DNA of 64,000 bases from Isoetes taiwanensis. Taxonomy: Eukaryota; Streptophyta; Lycopodiopsida; Isoetales; Isoetaceae. A program made the translations under genes and the position numbers. The stretch spans positions 13,359,463-13,423,462 of the forward strand of contig JAJEKV010000025.1 in assembly GCA_021234155.1 (NCBI GenBank), given 5' to 3'. The stretch's first letter is position 1, and every line of letters starts with the position of its first letter. Positions 54,991 to 64,000 of this stretch are shown here, in pieces. The notes under the pieces were generated by a model. The model was not told where the DNA came from and did not search any database. It saw nothing but the letters and a program-made list of their open reading frames with translations.

Positions 54991-57195
54991 TGGCACACCA
55001 TTGGCGATATGCCAAAGAATTGATGTATTGGCGGTGCCAGAGAGCATCTAAAATCAGCATGTGTTGCTCGGATATGCTGATATCTTGGGACACTCTTGCG
55101 AGCATGGTGCTCATCCTCTCCGCCCGCATGTGGCAACACGGCATATTCTCTCATGCGGGGATTCTCGCCCTCCATCCGTAGTCCAACGACTGTTTCAATT
55201 CGAGATGATGGGGACGCCCTCCTCCACGGAGGCAATAGCTCCGTTTCTTCATAGATATATGCGCTTTCAAATACCGGTGTGGGCCATGTTCGTTGTTGGA
55301 TTAACTTGCATGTGGTAGTGCTCGTTTTTAGGCTTTGCACGAAAGTGGTCGCATCCCACGAGTGGTGGCAAAGCGCCATTCATTGTGTGTGCGTACCGCC
55401 CCCGGGCATCGTGCATAGCCACAATTTGTTGGTAGTCTATAGATCACGTTGCGAACCACCCCTAACAAGTTGTTCCCCGCCATACCCTCTTCACCGTTTT
55501 GTGGCTCTTGTGCCAATAACAAAGCCCTGGGAAGACGTTGTGCATCCATGCTGGTGACCTTGTGGAAATATGCGAGATGTCTGCGCAAGATAGAGGAATG
55601 TTGCAAGGGCCAGAACCCGCCTCATATATCAAAATCGATAAGGCACCATGTCCTTGATACCTAGGTCAGATGTTAAGAAGGCCTTTTGCACCCTCTCTAG
55701 CTTATCCGTGTGTTCTTGCTAAACGGATCCCGCACCTCTACCCCATACAACAATACCGGGTTCAACGAGTGCTCAACAGTGTGCTCTACGTGCGTGCCAC
55801 ATAGGTCTATTCTCATTAGCGGCTATTCTCGCATAGCAGCATGTGGCTTTCCATCCCCGCCGGACCCGTCTTTTCCACGCAAATCATCCCATAACATGCT
55901 AGCGCAAAAGTCGATTCCCGTGATACTTGAAGGTACTTACAACATCCATCTTCGCCCCTCGTAATAGAGATCCGGGATATCATGTCAGCGAGGAGAGGAC
56001 CGCCAGAGCTTAGTTTTTCGCGGCAGTTCACCATCATTCCTGTTGTGTCACGTAACCCACTAAGAGCGCCCAAATTTCTTTGCATACTCCCGGGTCGTAT
56101 GGGATAGCAAGTCTACATCGTCTGAGATAGAGCAATTGCCTTATAAATTATTGTATGCCTCGTAGAATGCGGGCCACCGCCCATGTTCTTGCATCCGTGT
56201 CTCCAACTTGTCAATGTAGAGACCAAAGAGCATTGGAGATAACGGACATCCCTGTTTAACCCCTATGGTGCTAGCAACTACCGATTCGATGCAGCAATGC
56301 AAAGATATATCCCATCATAGAGTCTATAGATGACATTTTGTAAGTCCTGTGGGGCATGCAAATACCAGAATGTTTGCCACAACAGTCCCGAGGGACCGTG
56401 ATCATATGCCGCCTTGAAATCTAATAAACAAAGAAGTCAGTCACGCCACAGATCATGCAGTAGCTTCCATAAGGATTCCGGGAGAGTGAATATATGGTCG
56501 ATTGTGGGTGGGGCAGGACGAAACCCCGCTTTTGGCCTGCCGCGACTCCGGCTTCCTCAGCCCCACTAAGTTAACTTCTTCTCCACCACACCGCTAAAAG
56601 CTTTGTGAGTAATGGGCTCACCATGATCATGCGGTAGTTCGCGAATCATCCCTATTACTGCCTTATGAATTGGGGTGACCTTGCTAACCATCCACTCCGG
56701 GAGGCCCTCCCTTATGGCCTGGTTAATGATCGATGTCGAGGCCCTAGCAAAAGCGGGCTCACCCCATTTCAATAACTCGGCTTGAAGTCACTGCAAGTCC
56801 TTCGCTTTGCCATTAGCCGTGTCGAAGGCCTTGTTGGATGTCTTCCTCCGTGAGCTGCAGCATTTCTCCTACCTGATCTAGAACCCCAGCAGCTGCTCCT
56901 GGGGGATCATACAACTCCTCCAAGCTATGCATCCACTGGTCTATGGTAATATTGCCAGGTGGTTGATGCCTCTTGTACAACACCCTACGCCAGAAGGCTT
57001 TTGGCTCGGTCATCAACAAATCAAACATGCGCTGCTGATGGTCTGCAATATACGCATGCTTTTTGGATTTCAAGAATGCTCTATAGTCCTGAATGGGCCT
57101 TTAGAAACAAATGGTGTGGATCGAGACGAGGCGCAGCTTGGGTCTTTAGAGCCTTGCACTTAGAAAAAAGCGCCAAACCGTGGATCTCGAGGGAA
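54991..57195 (-). mobile_element. Decayed LINE (non-LTR retrotransposon) ORF2 fragment
   Basis: Minus-strand reading in several frames gives KAFWRRVLYKRHQPP, then PEWMVSKVTPIHK and PITHKAFSGVVEKKL (RT fingers), GVKQGCPLSPMLFGLYID at about 56272-56200 (RT block with the catalytic loop region, here SDDVDLL for the usual YADD), and a C-terminal Cys-poor part down to about 54970. Many stops and frameshifts. No poly-A is evident at the 3' end, and no apurinic endonuclease domain is seen, so this is a truncated copy. Confidence 0.75.
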
Positions 57196-57512
57196 CTAGA
57201 CCAAGAAACAAAGTGTCCATTCGCGAGCAATCCCTCGCTGCAAGCCAAAAGATGCATTACTTATGATTTTTTGAATGTGAATGATAATAATAAATTTGTA
57301 ACTGATTCTTTGAAGATAAATGATTATAAATTAGTAACTAATTACTCTGTTTCAGAAAGTTATGGAAATTTAGCCATGGAGGCAGCAACATGTGAAAAAA
57401 TTCCAGCATATCATAACAGAGATAAGCCTACATAGCAAGGTCGAATCTACCAGAGGCAACGTGGCACTAGGGACCAAGGGGGCAAGGGGGGTAGCAAGGT
57501 TGCCCTCCAAGA
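57196..57512 (+). repeat. Segmental duplicate B, copy 1
   Basis: Matches 60738-61052, from TAGACCAAGAAACAAA through GCCAAAAGATGCATTACTT to GGTTGCCCTCCAAG. Directly followed by the CAAACATGCC minisatellite in both copies. Confidence 0.85.
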
Positions 57513-57862
57513 TGGCTCAAACATGCCACCAACATGCCACCTAGGCCCAAACAAGCCAAGGTGGCTCAAACATGCCGCAAGGGTTACAACATGCCAAGAT
57601 GGCTCACACATGCCACGTGGGTTCCAACATGCCACCTAGGTTCAAACATGCCAAGGCAGCTCAAACATGACACGCAGGCTGCCAAGGTGGCCCAAGCACG
57701 TCACTTAGGTTCCAACATGCCACCAAGGCTCCAACATGCCAAGGTGGCTCAAACATGCCATGCGGCCTCCAACATTCCACCTAGGCTCTAACATGCCAAG
57801 GTGGCTCAAACATGCCATCTAGGCTCCAACATGCCACCTAGGCTCAAACATGCCCCTACATT
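57505..57862 (+). repeat. Minisatellite, about 19-bp units
   Basis: About 17-18 imperfect units alternating CCAACATGCCACCTAGGCT and CAAACATGCCAAGGTGGCT. A short version with three units lies at about 61040-61098 in the B2 copy, so the array expanded or contracted after duplication. Confidence 0.9.
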
Positions 57863-58430
57863 AAATCCTGCCTAACACTTTGTAGAACCCCAGTTTGCAT
57901 AACGTTAGAGGGCATCTCTTTTTCCTGTAGATAGTCTTTGTCGACACCTTCTTTTCTATATTTGTCGACATTCATTGCGCCCACGTGAAGAGATTAGAAG
58001 GCCTACGATCACTCATTAAGAGCTCAGTATTTTAGCCAGCTTGAAGAAACTTCCATAGAGTCATTTTCTTACTTACACGCTTTGTTATAAGACCGAACAT
58101 GGCTTATGGAGGACGAAATGGATCTTTGCATAATTAGCATTCTGCAATTCATTTATTAGTTTGAATGCAGCAGAGCAATATTGGCCATATTGGGAACAAA
58201 TTTAGCAGATTGTACAGGGCCCTCGCGATAACGCCAAGAGTTAAGCCAGTTGTCATCCTTCTATGTCATTCTTCTGTAACTTAGAGGCACTCCTAAGTCA
58301 ATAGAGCATTGTTTTTAAGTCAATAGACTGAGTCAATAGAGCATTGTAATTCACATGTCTTTCTGCACGCATATCACAAGCTAAAAAATCCTCCTTGGCT
58401 TTCTTCCTCTGAGGTGGCCATGTCTAAAGA
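57863..58430. other. Stretch without recognised gene
   Basis: No motif-bearing frame. The phrase AGTCAATAGA repeats near 58298-58335. Confidence 0.4.
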
Positions 58431-58434
58431 AGTG

Positions 58435-58725
58435 GGCATTTAATATTTGCAGAGCCTAGTCTGTTGCATAGAAGTGGGCATTTAATATTTGCAGAGCCTA
58501 GTCTGTTGCAGAGCCTAGTCTGTTGCATAGTTGGCATTTAATATTTGCAGAGCATATTGTTGGTCATTTATGCCTCATTTTGGGCCGCAATTCGCAAGTC
58601 TTTTTGCACGCTTATCACAAGCTAGGAAATCCTCCTTGGCATTTAATATTTGCAGAGCCTAGTCATAGAATATCCTCCTTGGCATTTAATATTTGCAGAG
58701 CCCTAGTCTGTTGCATAGTTGGCAT
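58435..58725 (+). repeat. Tandem array GGCATTTAATATTTGCAGAG
   Basis: Five copies of a unit built on GGCATTTAATATTTGCAGAG with CCTAGTCTGTTGCATAG, at about 58437, 58477, 58530, 58639 and 58680. Irregular spacing. Confidence 0.85.
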
Positions 58726-58909
58726 AGAATGGCATTCTACTGTATATATTGGATGCCGTCATGTTATAGCCACGAGTATATTTGTGGTATATCCATGTCT
58801 TTGACATGTTATAGCCACACCCAAAAAAAAATTACACGGCGTTTTTGTGGACTTAGCGGATTTTTGTCATTTAAGGCTGGCTATAACATGTCCATGTCCG
58901 ACATTTACC

Positions 58910-59185
58910 GCGATGGATTCTATACCATCAGAATGACAGTTAGACAGCAAAGAAAACTGGACATTTTCTGTATATAAGAATGGCAGTTTGTTCTTTCTTT
59001 CATATAAGGGTTTTTTGGCATAAATAAGGCTGATCCATGATTCTTGGCCATGATTAAGTGCAATTAAGCAGGAAACCATTAGAATGCAATAAAGTGCAAA
59101 ACATTAGCCACTTGTCGTTAGCCAAATTTCCTGAAACTTTTACTTGATATGGCAGACCAACAAGCAAAAATTCAGGTCCAAAAGC
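58910..59185 (+). repeat. Segmental duplicate C, copy 1
   Basis: Matches 60084-60575, sharing TTCTATACCATCAGAATG, GACATTTTCTGT, CAGTTTGTTCTTTCTT and TAGCCACTTGTCGTTAGCC. Copy 2 has about 150 bp extra after CAGAATGGCA. Confidence 0.85.
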
Positions 59186-60083
59186 TTAAATATGGAGAGT
59201 GGAGATGTGAGTGTGGAAGTGACTTGTCTTCTCCATTAGCTTGCATGCTCTAGGTTAGTGTAGAGCATTCCATCTGACATTGCTTACTAAGCAAATGTAT
59301 TGTAAAAGTGTGATACAACTTTGTCTATGAGGCTTCATGCGTCATTTTTTTTCAATATAGAGAATGTATTTGCAGAGAGATAGTATATGCATTACCTAAG
59401 TTACCAATCGGCCAGTTGCGAGTAGCTAATTAGAGCTAGAACAAGATATTGTCCCGGCATCAGGTCAGTTCAATTGTCTCGTATTGCCTCCAATTGTGTA
59501 ACCAACTAATTCTCAAGTGGACGTGAAAATACTATTTCATTTTCTATTCTAGTCTCTTAAGTGAAATACCTGCAACTCCACAACTACAGATACGTGAATT
59601 GCTACATAAATTGCTGACACTAGATTGAATGTTAATACAACTCCACAACTACAAATACATGAATTGCTACATAATTGTTGACACGAGGTTGGACGTCCTT
59701 GGCCGCCGCGATAAATTTCTTGTATGTTTAAAACATGTCTTTCCAAAAAATACAGCATACATACACCATTTGATTTAACATTTGCAAGGCATGACGATCG
59801 TGACTAAGTAAAATCGATATGAGTAGATGTTTATTATAGGTCCCAAACGACTAAATAACATAGATATTGAGTAGATGTTTATTATAGATCCCAAGTCATA
59901 TGAGACCGAATGAAATACGTCATAGGCCTATAATAAGTCAAATTCATCCCCGTCAAGGATAGTGTTGGCGCTAACACTCCTGTCAAAGTCTCTAGTAACT
60001 TGTTGGGTTTAGGTGAAACTGCTACTTTCTGTGAAACTTTCGGGAGCACTAATAGCTTCAGTGCTAGTTTCAGTGATTGTTTG
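59186..60083. other. Stretch without recognised gene
   Basis: Contains a tandem pair near 59572-59690 (CAACTCCACAACTACA and TGAATTGCTACATAA in both). No gene. Confidence 0.4.
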
Positions 60084-60575
60084 CATAGGCATTCTATACC
60101 ATCAGAATGGCAAAACGTTGTGTTGAGACAACAACTGTACATGATAAAAAGTTTGGATTTAGACCTGCGATAGCATTTGCTGGCACCAAGACTTCCGCAT
60201 ATGCATCTGTTGCTCGAGTTTCAACGCCTCGGGTAAGCAGAACTATGCATTTCATTTCTGAATCTTCTTTGAAAAAATTTATTAGACAGCAAAGCAAACC
60301 GGACATTTTCTGTTTATAAGAATGACAGTTTGTTCTTTCTTGCATATAGGGGTTTTTTGGCATAAATAAGGCTGATCCAGGACTTCTTGGCCATGATTAA
60401 GTGCAATTAAGCAGAAATTCCACCTAAATTGCAAAAAACCATTAGAATGCAACTAATTGCCAAACATTAGCCACTTGTCGTTAGCCAAATTCCCTGAAAC
60501 TTTTAGTTGATATGGCTGCTGATGTGGCAGACCAACAAGCAAAAATTCAGGTCCAAAAGCTTACATATGCAATAC
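60084..60575 (+). repeat. Segmental duplicate C, copy 2
   Basis: Second copy of C, with an additional 60112-60275 segment encoding a short open frame (KRCVETTTVHDKKFGFRP) of unknown origin. Confidence 0.8.
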
Positions 60576-60737
60576 TTATGCTTTTTCAACCGAAAAAGCA
60601 TAAAAAATCACAGTAAATAGACAGAGTGTTAGAAACAAATGAAAACCTAATCAAAAGTTCCACTAATGTAGGGGTTGCCATGGTAAAAAATTCAGTTCGA
60701 AAAGACGCCTCACGTGCAACAAATCTCAGGTGCAAGT

Positions 60738-61052
60738 TAGACCAAGAAACAAATATGCAAACACATATATAAAAATCAAAGAACAAAGCCAAAAGATGCA
60801 TTACTTATGATTTTTTGAATGTGAACGATAATAATAAATTCGTAACTGATTCTTTGAAGATAAATGATTATAAATTAGTAACTAATTGCTCTGTTTCATT
60901 TAGCCATGGAGGCAGCAACATGTGAAAAAATTCTAGCATATCATAACAGAGATAAGCCTACATAGCAAGGGCGAAGCTACCAGAGGCAACATGGCACTAG
61001 GGACCAAGGGGGCCAAGGGGTTAGCAAGGTTGCCCTCCAAGGTGGCTCAAAC
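60738..61052 (+). repeat. Segmental duplicate B, copy 2
   Basis: Matches 57196-57512 with small indels (loss of AGAAAGTTATGGAAA near 60900). Confidence 0.85.
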
Positions 61053-61095
61053 ATGCCACCTAGGCCCAAACATCCCAAAGTGGCTCAAACATGCC

Positions 61096-62246
61096 GCATT
61101 TGGACCATACACACTAGGGTTAACTAAAGTTTATGTAGAGTTAACTAAAGTATTTCTAAAATTAATTCATGCATGCTGTTATGGAAGGTTCAGACCAGCT
61201 AATCCCATTGATCCGAGACATCGGATCGACATTCTAGAATGGGGCGAGCATGCATGTCTTGCATGTATGCATGCGGCGCATGCCCTTTCTGGTTGGGAGT
61301 TCGCTATTTTAGGCGCGGTTCTGCATCGTCTCATCGGCGCTTCCTCTTCTCTCAGCAGTACCTTATTCTCTTTGAACCCACCCTCCCCCCCTTCTTTGTT
61401 TATTGTATTTGTCGCCTGGCACGCGTGACCAGCCCCTCTATTTGAAGAGGTTTTTGTTTTTTGTCGCGTGGCACGCGTGATCAGCCCCTCCACTCTGGGA
61501 GGTTTGTTTTGTCTCGTTTTGTTGTGTTGGTGATGGTTGGCGAGCGACGTCTGTTTCGACTTCTCCATGCGTGGGTTTTTGGGAGCGATTTCTATGCCTT
61601 ACGTTTGTCCAAGCCCCTTGCCGAAAGCTTATCACTAGGGTTTTTCCTCGAAAACCCGAAAGGGCGGGGTTTTTTAATCCCGGTGATAAGCTTTCGGCAG
61701 GTACACCAGCCACACATCTATTAGCATTGTATGGGCGGTTTGTTGGTTTCATGCGAGCCCCATTCTAGAATAATGGGAATACAATTTACACAAACCAATG
61801 GAAAGCTAAGACTGAGAAAAGAAATTGCAATTCTGAAATATTAATTTATTGTAACGCATTACAGTGCGGGCACAAATTTGTCCCTTGTTTCTTGATTCCC
61901 GCCAATCTGCTGGTGGATCTTGCTGATACATGCTCATTCGATCGAGATGCAGGCGCTCATTCGGTCGAGGTGCGTAGGTTTTCTTTTCATAAAAGAATGT
62001 TTGAAGTAGTTTTGCGACATAGTCTAGAGTTCGAGCTGTTTCTGGTTTTTTTTTTTTCCCTTCAATTTAAGTCAAAGTTAGCCTGTATATCAGACAGACA
62101 TGCCTCAGAATTTGTCTTGGTTCTTAAACTTTGTAGCCTAGTTTCTCCAAAACAAATTCAGTTTTTCTTTTTGAGAGATTAGAACATCTGGAATCTAGAT
62201 TAAATTTTTTAGTCTGAATTCGAATCTTGATTGTAGGCCATATTGA
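61096..62246 (+). repeat. Segmental duplicate A, copy 2
   Basis: Matches 54396-54990, interrupted by the insertion 61204-61772. The match continues past the point where copy 1 is cut by the LINE (TTGTAGGCCAT). Confidence 0.85.
61204..61772. mobile_element. MITE-like insertion in duplicate A2
   Basis: Present here and absent at the same site in A1 (CTAATAATGGG). Inverted ATTCTAGAATGGGGC arms lie at 61231-61245 and 61757-61771. Inside are a tandem pair (GGCACGCGTGA.CAGCCCCTC at about 61419 and 61461) and a 16-bp hairpin pair GCCGAAAGCTTATCAC/GTGATAAGCTTTCGGC at about 61620 and 61681. No coding capacity. Confidence 0.7.
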
Positions 62247-62259
62247 GGATTTTGAATCT

Positions 62260-63380
62260 TGAATGTAGGTTAGCCACATTATCCAAACAGAGAGAGCTCA
62301 ACCCATTTGGTGCCCAAGCATAGTTGTGGAGCAGACACCAAATTCTTACTCGGGAATTGCTTTCACATCTCAACAGTTGTAGAATACTTATGCTTGTTTC
62401 TGGCACTACCACTTAATTTTAAATGCTTCTTAGATGACTAGAAATGGTGCTCTGTTCTATCTGCAAAAGATGTATGAAGGTATGATCATAGGAGGCATGG
62501 AATTTTCTATGGTTCCTTTGCTGGTAGAATGGCAGAACAAAATGTTACTAGCACTATTAATCTCAATGCACAGATTTTGAAGAGTATCAGGATGTAGGAG
62601 AATCTCTAGAGCTTTAGCAATCAATTTTTCTTCTTGTCAAGAATGTTGTAAAATAGTTTATGGTACAGGTTGCTCACTTGAAAGATGTGGCACTGAGTAG
62701 GTCATTGAGGATGAAGTGAAGCTCTTCTTGAAGGTTGAATTTAACCAGGTACTATCTTGCTTCTACTATTATCTTTAATTTCCAGTTGTAACTATATAGT
62801 TCACCATTTTTATGCATAGAAGTACCATTATGTCTTAGAAATCAAACACAATCAGGAGACCAGGTTAGGAGTTTTCTGTTGAAGTGGTTGAGAAACTTCA
62901 TTTGAAGAGGGAATAGAAGGTGATGTCATGTGCCAAATGCTACCTTTCAATAAGAGGCCAGAATCTATAGTATTTTGGAGTTTGCATCTCATTTTACATA
63001 GATTGTTATATGGGTTGTATCAAGGCTACTTAATACTTCAAATATAGCCCTATATGCATAGATTGATTCCTAGAATGAAGACAATGTATGTGATTTGTAG
63101 TAGTCTTGTTTCAAGGCTTTAAATTACGTGCACGTAAGGGTTTCATTTGAAACATTGCTGATACATCTCTAATACGAGAAAGTGATGCATTATCGTCCAT
63201 TTTGAATCATAACTGATGCCTTAAAAACCCACATCTTGGTTCATTTTGGATTATAAGATGCCTTAAGAAACCATCTCTTGGTTCATCCTTGTGTTAAATC
63301 TTTACTTATTATATTCCAAAACCTTGGTTGGTTCATCCTTGTGACGAGACGATACAAAACACAAACATATGAAAGCCTTT
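62260..63380. other. Stretch downstream of the aegerolysin gene
   Basis: No coding frame recognised. The phrase CTTGGTTCAT with GCCTTAA recurs near 63220-63330. Probably the 3' intergenic side of the minus-strand gene. Confidence 0.4.
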
Positions 63381-63482
63381 AACTAATATTTCTTGTAAGA
63401 TAGACCAGACTGTACTATACTGAGCAGACATCCTGATCTGGGATCAACTAAAAACAGACTAAACAGAACAGACCAGACATTG

Positions 63483-63942
63483 CTAAGCTTCCTGCTGCAG
63501 GGCACTCTGAATGGAAGCAATCTTAACCTTGATGTTGCCAAGAGGTCCGGATGTAGTCCAGTCAGAAATCTCAACGACGATGTTGTCAGAGAAGGTCTTC
63601 TTGGTGAGCTTGTTATTGCCGGACCAAGGGCAATCGAAATAAATCTCAACGAGCTTCTTCTTGGCGCCTTGGTCGTCATGGAGCTCAAAGGTACCTTCGG
63701 TGCCGCTGGGAACGTATTCTCGGCCAGAGGCAGCCACTATGCCTGCAGGACCGCGGTTTTGGATCTCAAGGCCATTCACTGTGCTTACCTCCTTGTCTTG
63801 GTTTGGGTAGTCATACCATTTTCCCCAATCCAGCTTTGCATTCATCACCCGTATAGATCCAGGCCCCGAGTAAGTTATGTGTAACGCAACCCACTGCGTA
63901 TGCGCTTCCGGCTGCGGCGGCGGCGGCGCTGGCTCGTCCCCT
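63483..63942 (-). CDS. Aegerolysin-family protein, last exon (gene truncated by window edge)
   Basis: The minus-strand exon begins after a splice acceptor (AATGAATATGCAG|GG at about 63942) with a Pro-rich lead (DEPAPPPPQPEAH). It then shows the whole aegerolysin beta-sandwich pattern: QWVALHITYSGPGSI, NAKLDWGKWYD, IVAASGREYVPSGTEGTF, EIYFDCPWSG and GNIKVKI, ending in TAG after about 153 codons. Aegerolysins are small acidic lipid-binding proteins of fungi, bacteria and some plants; some act as pore formers together with a partner protein, and no partner is visible here. The ATG at 63956 lies in the presumed intron, so the true start is beyond 64000. No stop or frameshift. Confidence 0.85.
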
Positions 63943-64000
63943 GCATATTCATTCATTTATCACATTCCAATTCTAACTTAAGCTTTGCTAGGCCTACTTA

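Overview
This is a land-plant nuclear window: introns with GT/AG borders, genes far apart, TRIM, Ty3/Gypsy, Helitron and LINE remnants, and fragments of conserved plant genes (FUSED/TIO and PEPRK/CDPK-type kinases, TAF5, TFIIIA, kinesin). The non-chromoviral Gypsy lineage and abundant DUF7869-type proteins would fit a gymnosperm, fern, lycophyte or bryophyte, but the species cannot be fixed from sequence alone. Nearly everything recognisable is mobile or decayed. The only intact-looking coding exon of a likely host gene is an aegerolysin-family exon at the right edge.

The centre is a nest of insertions. A protein-kinase gene (2920-3323 and 49743-50338, + strand) is split by about 46.4 kb. The outer shell is a TRIM retroelement with 158-bp LTRs (3324-3481 and 49585-49742) and a perfect 5-bp target duplication GTTGT. 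Inside the TRIM, 31-bp inverted repeats flanked by CCAA delimit 'element I' (3522-49466). Element I was later enlarged by an Athila/Tat-like Ty3/Gypsy element (3746-12970, TSD ATGAT), by an 8964-bp 'element II' (25412-34375, 31-bp TIRs, 2-bp duplication AG), by a Helitron (39615-43045) and by MITEs. One of those MITEs sits inside element II.

Elements I and II are the main result. Both carry the same gene pair: a ParB-like domain followed by a DNA methyltransferase, and a DUF7869-type protein whose DN...ENKN and GHTH(E/D)xxD motifs suggest an RNase H-fold transposase. In both, the two genes read away from each other. Each element also carries its own family of short palindromes in introns and intergenic DNA around its ParB-methyltransferase gene: CACGC-N3-GCGTG in element I, GGTATAAATTTATACC in element II. 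This resembles a self-marking system with parS-like sites, which is an inference. Element I also has a HAD/NIF-type phosphatase-like gene next to the methyltransferase. All copies here are broken by stops and frameshifts.

Left of the nest (1-2900) are FUSED/TIO kinase exons between diverged inverted repeats. Right of it (50.3-64 kb) are a second Helitron of the same family (50961-53783, minus strand), a decayed LINE, mirrored segmental duplications (54.4-62.2 kb), minisatellites, and the edge-truncated aegerolysin gene.
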